This document shows, piece after piece, positions 12,894 to 25,277 of a stretch of 64,000 nt of DNA. A model generated the notes under the pieces. The model saw nothing but the letters and a program-made list of their open reading frames with translations. It had not been told where the DNA came from and did not search any database. The DNA lies in assembly GCA_023313575.1 (NCBI GenBank), contig JAJTTP010000015.1, forward strand, positions 744,001-808,000, written 5' to 3'. Within the stretch, counting starts at the first letter, position 1, and each line of letters opens with the position of its first letter. Origin of the DNA: Eutypella sp. D-1 (taxonomy: Eukaryota; Ascomycota; Sordariomycetes; Xylariales; Diatrypaceae). The position numbers were made by a program, and so were the translations under genes.

Positions 12894-14798
12894 AGGCTGG
12901 GTCGACGATGAGTATGTGAAATATGTTATACAGATAAGGTCTTGTGTGCAGACACGGGTGAAAAGACTTGTAATGTGGAAGAGGGGGGGTACTTATTTAT
13001 TGACGTCCATTAATGCTTGGTAGAGTTTGGGATGAAGAATATATACTATATAGATTGTGCATAATGATCAGGTATGTGGCCAAGGAGTTACTTAAGGGGA
13101 AAGAGGTTGTTTACGAAGCAGTACATACCAGGTAGTTCTTTAAGAAATAGGGGTAAATCAATACCTACCTTCTAGGTAGAAAGGGGGTAAAACTTAAAGG
13201 CTATCCAAGTACATATATAAGTGCCGAAGACTTTACGGAGTCCTAAATTGACGTTCATATTAGGTGATAAATAGGTATTATTCAGTCATCGGGTGACAAC
13301 GGCCAATTCTATGAAACAGGTAAAATCATATCATTAAATCTCGCCCTTAAGGGTAGAAAGGTTGATAGTTTCTGCGAAGCAAGCACCCGGAATGCAACCC
13401 CCATGCCCCCGGGCTCCCTCCACGCGTCGAGTGGTCTCACTTTGACGGCCATTCTGGATGTGTTTTTCTGAGACATTTGAAAAGCCACTTTCCTTATTGA
13501 TAACCATACGAAAGGATGGAGGTCCGTCCCCCTTTTTCGGGGTAGACCGCGTTTACGCAGTTAAGCAGTTGCGACTTCAAGAATATCTACAGCCAAAGAT
13601 GCATACACACGTATATACGGTGTAGGTATCCTACCTGCCTAGTAGGTATAGTTGATATCCACTAGACATGTCCCAGCTAACTTAGGTCCATGTGTCCAGG
13701 TGCAGCAAGCGACAACGACGCACATGTGCTGCTGTGTATGTAGTCCGGAAATCGGGGGTTTTCTTTCTTTCAAGGTTGGTGGTGCTGATAGGAGGGGCAA
13801 AAAAATGAATTACTCGGGTGGCTACGAAGTACTAGGCAAGTTCTCTTAGCCCCGATGTCTAATTTAGAGTTTAGAAGACAAGAAAGAAGAAAATACTAGA
13901 GGCATTTTTAACATCACATGGCCTTTGTTTCTACACATGCAAAAGGGGGGAAATTGTACGTAAAGGGAGGCCATGTCTTTCTCGTAATGTGCTATAGGTA
14001 GTGTATTGCCAGAGTTAGGTAGCTTGGGTAGGTAGTATCAGTGGGATGTGTGTATGGGCACATGCATGGCCCTGCTTCGAGGCGTCAACTATTACCTAAA
14101 AGACTGTGGTAGCGGGCACCTAAAGCAGGCGCGGGTGCGGTAGCTAGCGTGTAGTCAAGTTCATCTGCCAGCTAAAGTTAGTTGAAGGTGGGGTAAATGG
14201 GACCCCCGATAGCGCACGTAATAACTAACAGTACTTAAAGTTGTACGTAGAAGGACTTCAGAGGTGATAGGCTTTTAATTCTCAACTGCAGAGTAGAGTG
14301 TACCTGTAAAGTCAATATACAATATTCCATGCAATGATCAGGTTGACGGGTACCTCGATAGATATCGGTCAGATCGGTCGGATCGGACCCGTCTTATGTA
14401 CATTACTTCTCACAATGACGGATTAGTTGAGTTTATCTAGGTATGTACCGGGTGTAGAAGCACATGAGCAGCTAGGAAGGACATGTAGACACAGTACTCC
14501 GTACTTACACGACCCTGATAATCCACCTGGACATGTATTGACGAATAGATCAACAGCTTCTCTCCTTTTTCCCACTCTTTGTCGTTATCGTGGGTTTCAT
14601 CAAGACTACCTCACATATGAACTACGAACTACTTAACTTAGTCTTTAGTCCCTTTCTCTTGCATAATTACCATATAATCCCAACCGACTCATCCCACTGT
14701 GTCTTCTTCTCATCGACTCCCACCCCCTTTTTTTCCTTTATCGGATCTGACGTGAGCTCTTTCTTTGAGACTTACATGCCATACACAAAAAAACCACG
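12894..14798. other. Intergenic, no supported gene
   Basis: About 1.9 kb, AT-richer than the flanking exons, between two plus-strand genes. It presumably holds the glycosyltransferase 3' UTR and the next promoter. TAGGTA-type words occur near 13165, 13630 and 14020. No open frame shows coding character. Confidence 0.7.
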
Positions 14799-16894
14799 AT
14801 GGCTGTATTTGTAGACCTCGACGAAGAGACTGAACCCCCGCAACCGCACGGCTACCATAGCTATCATGGCTTTCAGCCCCATCCCTACCCCGGCGTAGAA
14901 GGAGAGCAGATAAAACAGTTACCGGCATCCCCGAGCTTTACCAACAAGCCGGATGCCGTTTCAAATAGCAATGGATCCCCCATGCCGTCCCCCATGTCGG
15001 GCGTTGATCCGTCTTCCTCGCATCAGCCGCAGGCGGCTCTCGAGGACCTCAACCAGAGTGCTATGACAGAGGCTCTCGGATGTTATCCGTAGGCATAGTC
15101 GTCCTCCATTGAACCATGTTTCCCCCCCTCCCTCTCTGCAGACGCCTCCTAGCACCGGCTCTTCCAATCCCGCGTTGCTTACTGCTGCGCCGCACCGGGA
15201 GAGGAACGGGGTTCGGAACGGGAGAAGAACTGACACGAGTTCCCCAGTATCGTCATGGCGATCGCCTCGTCGCTCGACCTCAACTCCCTCGACAATCTGT
15301 CCCGCACCTGTCACAAGCTTCGTCGGTGTCTGCTGCAATACCACGACGCCCTCATAACCCACACCCTGCACTGCGAGAACGAGGACGTCCCCGTCGACCC
15401 CGAGGACACATTCCGCTACCGCGCTCGCGCCGGCAACTGGTTCTACATGGAAGATGGCCGTAGTGACCATCCCGGGAAGAGCGGGAGCTGCGCCCGCGAC
15501 ATGGTGGCCGAATGTCGACGTTGTGCAAGGGTCGTATGTCGCGTATGTCATGTCGTCTTCCCTTCTGTTTGTCACATGTATTTGTGCACGTGCGCATGCG
15601 GAAACACACGCATGGCCTGGCGTGAAGAAGCCATTGCTCTAACGTGACTATCTATAGAACTGCGCGATCAAGCCGCCGGCCCCTAAGGTCCTCCGCGACA
15701 GACACCGCCGCCTGTGTATCACGTGCAGCAAGGCGCCGCTCGCGACGCTCGCACGGCCGTCGCTGAGACTGGACACCCCCGTCGACGCCGACGAGATGCG
15801 GCGCTCGATGTGTATGTGCGCCAGCGAGGGCGTCTGGCTATGCCAGCCCTGTGGGCGCAGTATACGGGGCGCAGATCACGAATATCAATCGTACGCATAT
15901 CCACGTTCATTCATTCATTCGTTCCATATGGACACCCTACGTTCTTGTATCTACCTAATCGGGGATCCTATTTACCCCACCACGATCCTGTCAACTAACG
16001 ACTCCGTCGCACAGAATCTGGAAATGGCGTAGCCAGTACGGCGATGTCATCGGTGGTGTGGGAACGGGCATCGGCGAGGGGGACCGCGGCGTGATCTGCG
16101 GGCGCGGGGAGGCCTGCTGCGCGGCCCGCGAGCGTCAGCAGGAGACCGACTGCGACGCCGAGGACGCCCGTGAGGTTGACATGCTGCTCAACGGCGGCAG
16201 TGGCGGCGGCGGAAGCACCGGCTCCGCAACCCCGCCTTCCCGCATGTACTCGGCCTCCGTCGGGTCCACCTCCTCAAGCAACCTGTCCCGCTCCCCGAGC
16301 TCCCGGTCTCGCACGCCGGAGACGACGGGCCTCGGCACCGGGAGTGCCGGCGCCAACGCGGGCGCGAGTAGCACCGCACACACCAACAACGGCGCCCACC
16401 ACCCGTGGCTGCCGCCGCTAAGCAGCTCGCCGGAGCTAACGCTACTGCGGCGGGTGACGGGAACGCCGACGCCGACGACAACTCCGGGCGGCCTCGCGAT
16501 CGCGGCGGGCCCCGCGCGCCCGGGCTACGCGCGCCAGGAGATCGAGGGCATCGGCGGCGTCGTCAAGACGAAGCTGGTGCGGATCGTGCGCGTGGGCGCG
16601 TGCGTGCCCGAGTGGGAGGACGAGCGCCACGGCGCCGGCGGTCTCGTCCTCGGTCGCGAGGTCTCGGGCCGCGCCCGCAGCTGGTGCGGGTGGTGCTGGA
16701 GGGTCATTCCTGGTAAGCGGGACCTCGAGGGTGGGCACCAGCACCAACAAGATGAGCTTCAGCATCGGAATCACCATAAGCGCGGGAAGAGGTCCGCTGA
16801 TGTTGCCGCGCTTGGCGATGGTGATGGTAATGGTAAGGATAAGTGGAAGGGAAAGGGGAAGGGTTCCTTTGATATGGATTTACCTATGCGATAA
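14799..16894 (+). CDS. Conserved Cys-rich protein with F-box-like motif
   Basis: Exons 14799-15088, 15248-15542, 15658-15890 and 16015-16894 are phase-consistent and give 565 residues. After a Pro/Ser-rich N-terminus comes an F-box-like stretch (ALGCYP/IVMAIASSLDLNSLDNLSRTC), then clustered CxxC pairs: CRRCARVVCRNC, CITC, CMC...CQPC and CGRGEACC. A low-complexity Ser/Thr/Gly segment (about 340-430) follows, then a C-terminal block with EIEGIGGVVKTKLVRIVRVG and WCGWCWRVIPG. The layout suggests a zinc-binding adaptor, possibly an SCF substrate receptor. I remember similar uncharacterised proteins in Sordariomycetes but know no function. The first intron (159 nt) has a weak GTAGGC donor and its 3' half looks coding in another frame, so exon 1 to exon 2 is the least certain junction. 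The basic C-terminal tail is lineage-specific-looking. Confidence 0.82.
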
Positions 16895-18207
16895 TGAGAC
16901 GAGATGAGACCCAGGGGGATGGGGCGGGGTTCTACTTAAGCGAGGAGCACGATAGGGGTATATATCTATGCACATTTCCCCTATAACAGGTCGACTACCT
17001 ATCTACATATCTATCTAATTATCCCCTTTACGTTACATCTAGTACATAAACAGATCAATGGCTATGGTGTGGTCAAGATACCGGTAATGCAGCGTAACGC
17101 CACCCAACATAACGCACACAATACATAGAGGCATATAAACTCTATCATCTACGTTAGTTATCGAGAAAAACAAGCAACCCGTGGTGGTGCTATCGTCGTA
17201 TCATGCGACCTCGTTCTAGTCGTCGCCTACGTATCTAGACAAGAGAATACTAGAGGAAGATCGTCAAAAAAAGGCGCGGGCGTCTTCGAGACTTTCTTGC
17301 TTAGATAGCTATAGAGGGGGAGTGGGGAGGCCCGGCATGCGAACATGCCCCGTTTGACTTTCTAAGGTCGGTTGGCAGGTTTACCAGGCGAGATTGACAT
17401 CTAGGTATCATATTATATATTCTTAAGTGGCAAATCCGCGCGACGCGGAGTGCGAACGAACACACCTGTTGTAATCCCCCATTTTTTGGATGGATCTAAG
17501 TATCCCATATCCTGTTCCATCTTATGCCACATCGTGGACGCACAGCCTGAGGAATCTTGTATGTGGAAAGGGGTATGTATGTATTTCTCGCTTCCTATAC
17601 ACACGAAACTTGTTTTGTAGCCGCAATTATCGATGGTACCGTGTCCCTCCCCGCAACCTAGATGAACATAGCCACCGCGGAGGAGTGTCCGGAGGAGATG
17701 CTGTGATATGCCAAGATACCTCCCTCCCTTCCTTCCGTATAAATACAAGGCGTGTCTCGCCTGGACATATCCATATCCTTATTCGATTCATTCCCGTCTG
17801 TCCCCCTCAGACTGCCTTCTGGGACTGACAGCCTATAGATACATGTCGGCATCACGCGCCTGGAAGACGCGGCTTTTGGGTGCGTCAGGGGAGGGGGGGG
17901 GGGGGGGGGTCGACGGCTTGGGGTTCCCTGACAACTTTGAACTTTCTGCTCCATTCGGCCGAGTATATTGCTTGGTCAACCAGCCTGGGAGTTAAATGAT
18001 GTCACATCTTCCCGCTCGTCCTCTCGCTACGAGACTATCCAGGGAGGAGGATAGAAAGGAAGTAAGGAAAAAAGAGAGAAGCACAGATCCTTTTACCCCC
18101 CAACCGTGCGCCTGCCGGATCCCGCACATCAGAGCACGGGCCGCCACGCCACCACGCCCACCATGCCACTAAGCCAACTCCGCACCACCACCACCACCAC
18201 CACTCCC
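16895..18207. other. Convergent intergenic region
   Basis: About 1.3 kb between two genes ending toward each other. It should contain both 3' UTRs. There is a 17-G run at 17893-17909. No open frame is convincing. Confidence 0.7.
17893..17909 (+). repeat. Poly-G tract (17 G)
   Basis: An uninterrupted run of 17 G in the 3' intergenic space. It could form a G-quadruplex. Its length is unreliable in sequencing. Confidence 0.85.
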
Positions 18208-18921
18208 TCACAGCTGGCCACGGAGCAGGAGGGCCCTGCGCTTCTGTCGCTCGGCGCGCGCCAAAGCGCGCTTGGGGCCCCAGCGGGCGCGGATGGCCTC
18301 CTTGCGCTCGCGCTCGCGCTGCTGGTGCTCGGCGGGGGCGCTGCAGCACATCATGACGAAGTAGTGGGTGCAGTTGTAGCGCTTGGCGAGGCGCAGGACG
18401 CTCCAGCGCTCCGGGTCGCGCGCCCGCAGCATCCGCATCTCCTCCACCTGCTCCAGCGTCACGTTGCGTCGCGGCGTCGCCCGCTCCTCCTCCGTCGCCG
18501 TCAGCGTCGGCGGTAACGGCTGCTGCTCCCCCTCCCCGGATGCTGATGCCGATGCTGATGTTGTTGTTGTCGGTGTTGGTGTTGGTGCCGCGGCTTCCTC
18601 CCACAGCGCGGGCCCGCTGCGGAACAGGAACTGCGAGAGGTTGTCCTGCCGGCGCGGGTCCGTCTTCGGCAGGAACTTGAAGGGCGTGTGGTAGACGGAC
18701 GGCGCGGCCGAAGGCGGGTTGAACACGATGTGGTTGGCGCCGCCGGATGGGGTCAGGAAGGACGGGTGCGGCGGGAGCTTAAGCGCCTTCTTCGTCCGCC
18801 CCGTCGTCGACTGCTGCCGCCGGGCGGACGGGATGGTGGCACCGGCGACGACCCCGCGCGGGGCTGCGATGCGGGTTAGGCCCGCGGCCCCGAGCGGTCT
18901 GAGAAGTGGCCGGACCTCCAT
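18208..18921 (-). CDS. Mitochondrial large-subunit ribosomal protein mL58 (MRP-L20)
   Basis: A 237-residue single-exon protein of the fungal mitoribosome, related to yeast Mrpl20. The N-terminus is rich in Arg/Ala without acids and has a plausible matrix-processing site around ARRQQS (33-38). Conserved marks: NPPSAAPSVYHTPFKFLP (68-85) followed by TDPRR, and in the C-terminal third a helix with VEEMRMLRARDPERW then LAKRYNCTHYFVMM, ending in a basic rRNA-binding tail. A Pro-Thr/Ser-Ala low-complexity insert (about 112-130) separates the two conserved blocks. The gene is GC-rich. Its upstream region carries a cluster of GATA motifs about 390-435 bp from the start. Confidence 0.9.
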   Translation of the reverse strand: MEVRPLLRPLGAAGLTRIAAPRGVVAGATIPSARRQQSTTGRTKKALKLPPHPSFLTPSGGANHIVFNPPSAAPSVYHTPFKFLPKTDPRRQDNLSQFLFRSGPALWEEAAAPTPTPTTTTSASASASGEGEQQPLPPTLTATEEERATPRRNVTLEQVEEMRMLRARDPERWSVLRLAKRYNCTHYFVMMCCSAPAEHQQRERERKEAIRARWGPKRALARAERQKRRALLLRGQL

Positions 18922-21900
18922 TTGCTTTTCTCCTCTCTCCTTGCGTTTTTGGAGAGAAGGTAAGTTCGGAGGTTAAAGCTCGGAGAGACGTAGAGGGGGA
19001 AAAAAGAGGCAGACCCGATCAAGGCCTGTTTGTAAATTCCCTCGAGTCTTAAGACGATTGGCGGGGTTTCGTATATTTCTTCTTCTTATCGTCTCTGCTT
19101 ATGCCGCGTTGTCCCTGCTCCTCCAGTCCTCGTTTTTCGAATTTTAGGGGATAGCTTCGTTTGAATTGGGAGGTCCCGGTTGAAATGACTTATCGGGCCC
19201 AATAGGCGTCGACCAAAGTCGGGTACTACCTTACCTAGGTAGCAGTACCTTCGAGCTGGCTGCCGCAAATTTCATCGGCCAATAATAATTATGCGGTCCC
19301 GCCAAATCCGATAAGATGAATTAGAGTGATAAGCCCGATAAGATAACACTGATAACTGCTACTTAAGGCAGGATTGATAGAGGAAGGAAATAATCACGTG
19401 CCGCGCGGACAGATTTGGACCCTGGATTTCTTCTGGCTGTCAAGCTGTCTGGCTTCTGAATTTCCAGACTAGTACTAGTACTACTACGGAAAAGGACAGA
19501 GTGAGTGGCTGAGTTTAGTTTACGTCTTCGGTCGGTCTGTCAAGTCTGTCCTTGGGAAGTCTCAGATTGTTAGACAAAGAAAAAGACTCCTCAGTCTGGG
19601 TGTGACGTAGAAGGGGGGTTTCTGCATCTGGGAAAGATTCGAGGTTTCATGTGGCACAAGGTGCACCACACCCACCACACATGAGGTCAATAGCGCCGGG
19701 CTTATTAGTCTTGTCACCCCCCTCCTCCTCGGGTATCTTGAATATGTATGTACGAGATATCTCGCTTGCTCGTTAAAAAATCGGTAACCATTCCAGTATT
19801 GGCGTCCTGCCTACCCGGGGTTTCTGTTGCTAAGTAACCTTAAGGACAAACGGCCCAACTGACACACATCGGCGCATACACACTGCCTGACTACCTACAC
19901 AGTAGCGGTTTAACTTCTCTCCTTGACCCCTACCAACCTACTTAGGTACCCCTCCCCTCAACACCCCTCACGTCCCAAACAACTGGGTTTCGTTGGTAGA
20001 CGAACGCATACACTAGGCACATACATAACATACTTTACACACATATACACACGCACAGATCGTGATGGGGGCATTACATTTCGCCACTTGACAGCCTGAC
20101 GGTGTTGTTGGGCACACCAGTCCGCTAGTATACACGCGGGCATCGTTCTCCTCGGAAGGATTTGGTTTCGAGGCAGGTGATGAGACAACAGGGAGGGGAT
20201 CGGGGGGTTGGCCTTTTATTTGCTCGACTCCTGACTGACTAACTAACTGACCGACCATATATATCTGTGATCAATCCGGAACCAACCTAACTATGTACCT
20301 ATCTCAAAGCGGTGCCAATCTCGGTACGTGCATGATACGGAGTTGCCTATCGTTCCTCGGGTGCCCGGGGCGAAGCATTATCCAGGCGTTGTTGTCTGGC
20401 TGCCTGGCGTGATGACAAGTGCGTTTCACATTGGTTATGAGGTCCCGGATCAGGTAGTTCACTGAAAAGGTAATGGGAGGGGGAATGTGCCTAGATAAGC
20501 ACGCTCCGGAAGGGTAGGCTAGGTGCAGTAGGTGGGTACCTTTTTTCATCCTTCAGACGAAGATATGTATTCAATCCCCTCGTTGTTGGGACTTCTTCTC
20601 CAGGTTTAATGCCATCGTGGCGGCGTGGGATGCGGTTCGGCGCGAAACTTTTCAGAGATGTGCATATAGATTATGAGCAATAATAACCACGATGACATAA
20701 GTAAGGTAAGGACTAAGAACCGGGCTCTGGTTGTAGGATCTTTTGAGGGGAGGGGGAAGAAAAAAAGATCGATAAGCCGATGACATCAAAACGGTCCGGT
20801 GACCCCATCTTACCTGTCTTGGACCCGAACCGAAACCCGCTGGGCCTGGCCTGGTAGCACCCAGCCTGGAAAGCCTCAGGAGCGAACACAATGCCGGACA
20901 TAGAGCCAGGAATGGAAAGGCGAAATGAATTTTAACAGAAAAGAAAAACACCTCTTCCGAAGCTGAGAAAGAAGAAGAAGAAGAAGAAGAAAAGTGCCCG
21001 AGCCACCAGCCAAAATGGTTATTGTGCTTACACTGCCGACTTACCTAACTTGTCGTCTGATACTTCCAGGGCTGAAAATATAACCTGAACTGCTTGAATT
21101 ATATGACTAAGAATAGACATGAGCAAATTCTACTGTGCCTATGCAGTCCAAACCCTGCTCCTATCTAAGTAGGTAGGTAGGAAAGCTGGCTGTGCAATGC
21201 GACTTTCATACATGTCCTCTCCCCGCAGGAAAAAGGAATACATAGGACAAGAAGCTTAAACCGGGGCCCGGGTGTGGGTGCAACGGGAGGGAGTTCATGC
21301 GATGAGGTAAAGAAAGGGGAGGGGGGAGGGGGGGGGGGCTGTCTTTCGTGATGCGTCCAATCATTCGTCATCCCTCGCCTATCCCCAAAACTGCCAAAGA
21401 TTGTCAGGACCGGCGCGTCGGTGATAGTAAATCAGGATCTAATTTATTACAACAAGTCTGACGGTCGTTTCGCCCCTTTCTACGGACATGTTTCTCTGTT
21501 GAGACCTCATTGTTCTCTTCGAATATTAGGAAATGGAAGCATCCCTTGAAGAACCTCGGGAGATATATCGACACCAGACATCAGGGAGCCTGCATAGCGG
21601 GACGCCTTGAGCAGGTATTTATAATATGTTATGAGGTATGCCCATGTCGCAAGGTTGACGTATAGAAGTGTTCAATATAACCTGCTTTATGCACCCTATT
21701 ATTGCCCGCATTTCGCGCCAGTTAATTCGAGATCCTGACTGTATCTGTAAATAAATACTAGCAATAGTTACATACATACACAATAACCTTTTTACTGGCT
21801 CATGGTCCTTGACTTCGCCGCCCATCGATCTTCAGCTAGAATGTACCCGTGACGACAGTACCTATTTCTAGAAATACAGCCAAGACGGCGGTTGTCAAGT

Positions 21901-24173
21901 CTTCGACCCCCCCGATTTCGACAGCCGAGAAATACTTGAGATAGTGAATATCTTATCTTGTCTACGGTAAGATTGTCGGTTCAACAAGAATAGATAGCTG
22001 CTAGTTTTTAAGACATTGGACCGGATATTGAAAGAAGTGAAAACTCCCTCGGGACAATAAACAACTATCTTGGGCAACAGCCATTGCAATATGATATCAA
22101 ATTATAACAACTTGAACCACCTGGACAAGCCTTGGAAGATTTCATTTGCAAGGTTCCATACGGCCGGAATAGGTACTCCAGGCCCGGGGCTCTTAACAGC
22201 TATCTATCATCCATAGTACTTGCATTTTCTGCCTACTTTCTAGCCCGGTCGCATGTCACGCATTGGCGTCATTCGCATCAGTTGCACCATTTACGACGTT
22301 GCTAGTGAGCCAACTACATAACACTAGCAAGGCCCTTAACGGCCCTCCTAACCCTCCCCTCCAGGGCTTGTCTAACACGCTGCAGGGCTACTATAACAAG
22401 TAGGATAAGGGGGGGCAAAAGCCGGGAACCGTTCACTAAACTAGAGTAGTTTAGGCACCCAGTTCAAGGAACCTTGGTGGAAGGTTGATTAGCTATTAGT
22501 TACATCCATGTTATGTACCTGGTAAACCAGGTACTTATAAGTTCTTATAAGTGGTAAGAAGAAATCCATCATCTTTTTCTCCAGTAGGTGGTTCTGCAAC
22601 TTCCCGGTTTTTCATTAGCGAGGTACTCGTCTATCCCGTCTATCAGACAGTTCAGCCAGTCAAAACAGCAGGCAGTCACCCTTTTTTTATTCGAAGGGGG
22701 GTGGTTGACCATCGTGACAATTCGAGTTTTTGTGTCGCAAGTTCAGCTCCATCATTGAACGAAACACACACGTATCTATTGTATCTCCGAGTAAGAAAAC
22801 TCAGATCCAGTCTCGTGGCTTCCCTAAAATCAAATTAAAGAAAAAAAAGACCGAAAAGATCAAAAAAATAGAAGGGAAAATCAGTCGATCGTCAGTTCCG
22901 GCTACGAAATCAGGGGCTTTTTCCAGGACGATAATTGGAAGATTTGCTCAGGTGGACTTTTTCTTCTAATACATATCCAATGGTATGTTATATGTATGTA
23001 CGTCCACCTCGAGCCCCTTCAAAGAGCTCTAGACCTGTATCGCCTGCACCGTGCCAGTCTGCCTTCTCCAGCCTCTGCGTCTTTTTTAAAGACGTCGCAT
23101 CGCATCCCATGATATTGAATTGAATACATAAATACATATACATACATACGTAACCTTAGCACATACGTACAAGTAAGCTGTGGATTGCCTTTTAAAATCC
23201 CAGCCAAACCTACTTTACCATTCATTCAACCTTGGAACCTACCTACCTACATATACGCTATACTAACCTTGATAGTACCTAGGTAACCTTAAACCTGCAA
23301 CCTTTCATTCAACCTTACCTAAATACCTACAATAAGATACACAGTACCTAGGTACCTTTGCTGCAACAGAACCCGTGGACACCTGCAAAGTTAAACCAGG
23401 TCCAACCCTGAATCCTTGAATCCCTCCCCAGGGCTGGAATTAAAATATCCCCCAATTCTACCTCTAAAACTACCTAAATTTCTAAAAGTTACTTTTATAC
23501 ACCAAACTTACCTAAGTAGAGAGAACTCACTCTCACTCTTACTCTCACTCTCTCTTATACACGCACACCTCTCAGCAATCCGAAAATCCTCTTTTAATTC
23601 GTTTTTCTTCCAGGCTTCAAGTCCAGGTTTAGGTTCAGGTTCAGGTGGCGGATGTCCTTGTTCTTTTCCCCTCCTTCTCCCACCCACCCCCAACTGCCCC
23701 CATCAAACGCATTCTATTCTACATCCGCCAGCAAGCCAACTCGAGCCAACTCAAGCCAACAACCCGAACGTCAACTCCCGAATATCCGCGACCATCCGCG
23801 AACATCCGCGTCGTAAACAATAAACATACCTAATCATTGTCACCATTACAAGGTTCGTAAGCGCTCTATTCCCAGACCACTTGTTGCTTTTCACTCTCCA
23901 CTTCGCTCATTGTCATACTACGTTGCACGATTTCCAGATCTCAGGACTCGGGGATTCAAGACTCGGTACTCGAGACTTGAGACTCGAGTTCGAAGACTTG
24001 GGAGTCGCACAGACCTGCTCCTTTGCCTTTATTCTACGGAAAATAGAACCTCGATGCTAATTGTGATTCTGGTATTTCCAATGAAGCCAGATACCCTCAC
24101 TACTACCTAGACGCCATCTCGACATCTACAAATCCACCACTTCGCCATCACCCTCAATTCAAATCCGCCCATC
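18922..24173. other. Long divergent intergenic region
   Basis: About 5.2 kb between mL58 (minus) and the Ser/Pro-rich gene (plus). It contains the GATA cluster at 19310-19356, many TACCTA/TAGGTA words (near 19235, 19940, 21175, 23240 and 23280-23350) and a long CT-rich leader-like stretch at 23520-23700. No open frame over 140 codons shows domain-like content. Confidence 0.7.
19310..19356. promoter_or_regulatory. Cluster of five GATA motifs
   Basis: GATAAG at 19310, 19328 and 19337 and GATAAC at 19342 and 19351 all lie on the plus strand within 47 bp. A CCAAT box (19279) and a palindromic CACGTG E-box (19395-19400) flank the cluster. Fungal GATA factors (AreA, SreA and WC types) bind HGATAR, and clustered sites are the usual functional form. 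The nearest start is mL58, about 390 bp away; the other neighbour is 4.8 kb off. Confidence 0.5.
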
Positions 24174-25277
24174 ATGAGTCTCGCAGCGCCCGCCTCCATA
24201 CAGGGCGGCCAAGATAAGAGTTCCATACCTGCATCGGTCGAGAAGAACCACAGCGATACGGGAGATTCGACCCCGACGATACAGGAACCCACTGATAAGA
24301 GGAACGGAACGGAAACCGCAAAAGACGAGTCCAAGTCTAAGAAGCGGAGCTTATTTGGGTTCGGAAAGAAGAAGACGGAAGAGAAGGAAGGGAAGGTTGT
24401 TTCCAAATCACCACAGAAGTCCGGCGACAGACTCCCGAGCCCCCCTCCCCCGACTCAACCTGGCTTCAAGGCGTCCCCGAGAAGGTCGGCGACCGGATCA
24501 CCTGCGCCATCATCGCCTGGTCGCGGACTCTATTCGACCTCCCCACGAGTTGGTTCCCCCGCTGGTTCGCAGATATTCGAGCGCGATGTTCAGGAGAGCA
24601 CTGCTCTGCCCACCTCCCCCGCCATTCCCTCCCACATCCAGACCGAGAACTACATCCCACCCGTCCTCGACGCCTCATCGGAAGCCATCACGGATGGCCA
24701 TCTAAATCCTGACACCGTCGAGATTGTAACGCATACATCTCATCAGCCCGCGGGCGCTGCCGTCGCGGGGTCTACGCCGTACGATAGTTCATCAACCTCA
24801 TGGCAAGAAGACTTGGCTGCTTTCACGGACAAGGAGGAGGGTGCCTCAAATTATGGTTCGCTAGACTCGACGGACGTGCGGCGGCTGAGCTTCATCTCCT
24901 TCGCCGATGTCGTCCAGGCCGAACATGGGCCTTCTTCGGGCGTGGCTGGCAGCCGGGAATCAATACACCTCGCCGGGCTAACCTCGATCTCGTCCCTGGG
25001 TGCCAACAACCGGTCTCCCTCGCCAATCAGGTCGCCGGTGTCGTCCCAGGGCGGCGAGACCTCCCCGCCCATCAGCAACTCCGGATCCGTCAAGGGCTTC
25101 AGTCTGTCACCTGTGCGGAAACCCCTGGGTAGCCCTACGTCGACCGAGCACAACCTCGTATCGAGCGGCGAGCTGAACATCGAGACCATGTCTCAGGCGC
25201 TGAGACGTACCGGTAGTACCGACCTTAGCGCGCACCGCAGCCAGCCTATCAGCCCCATCGATGGCCCGTCGCGTTAG
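24174..25277 (+). CDS. Disordered Ser/Pro-rich conserved protein
   Basis: Single exon, 367 residues, no recognised domain. The N-terminus has a basic patch (SKSKKRSLFGFGKKK, about 44-60). The rest is predicted disordered, with more than ten SP dipeptides that could be proline-directed kinase sites. One segment looks constrained: DSTDVRRLSFISFADVVQAEHG (about 229-250), including a PKA-like RRLS. The C-terminus has LNIETMSQALRRTGS. I recall similar motifs in uncharacterised ascomycete proteins but cannot name a function. A phospho-regulated scaffold or signalling adaptor is an inference. The start ATG follows a roughly 700-nt CT-rich leader that may contain an unspliced or spliced 5' UTR. Confidence 0.72.
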   Translation: MSLAAPASIQGGQDKSSIPASVEKNHSDTGDSTPTIQEPTDKRNGTETAKDESKSKKRSLFGFGKKKTEEKEGKVVSKSPQKSGDRLPSPPPPTQPGFKASPRRSATGSPAPSSPGRGLYSTSPRVGSPAGSQIFERDVQESTALPTSPAIPSHIQTENYIPPVLDASSEAITDGHLNPDTVEIVTHTSHQPAGAAVAGSTPYDSSSTSWQEDLAAFTDKEEGASNYGSLDSTDVRRLSFISFADVVQAEHGPSSGVAGSRESIHLAGLTSISSLGANNRSPSPIRSPVSSQGGETSPPISNSGSVKGFSLSPVRKPLGSPTSTEHNLVSSGELNIETMSQALRRTGSTDLSAHRSQPISPIDGPSR

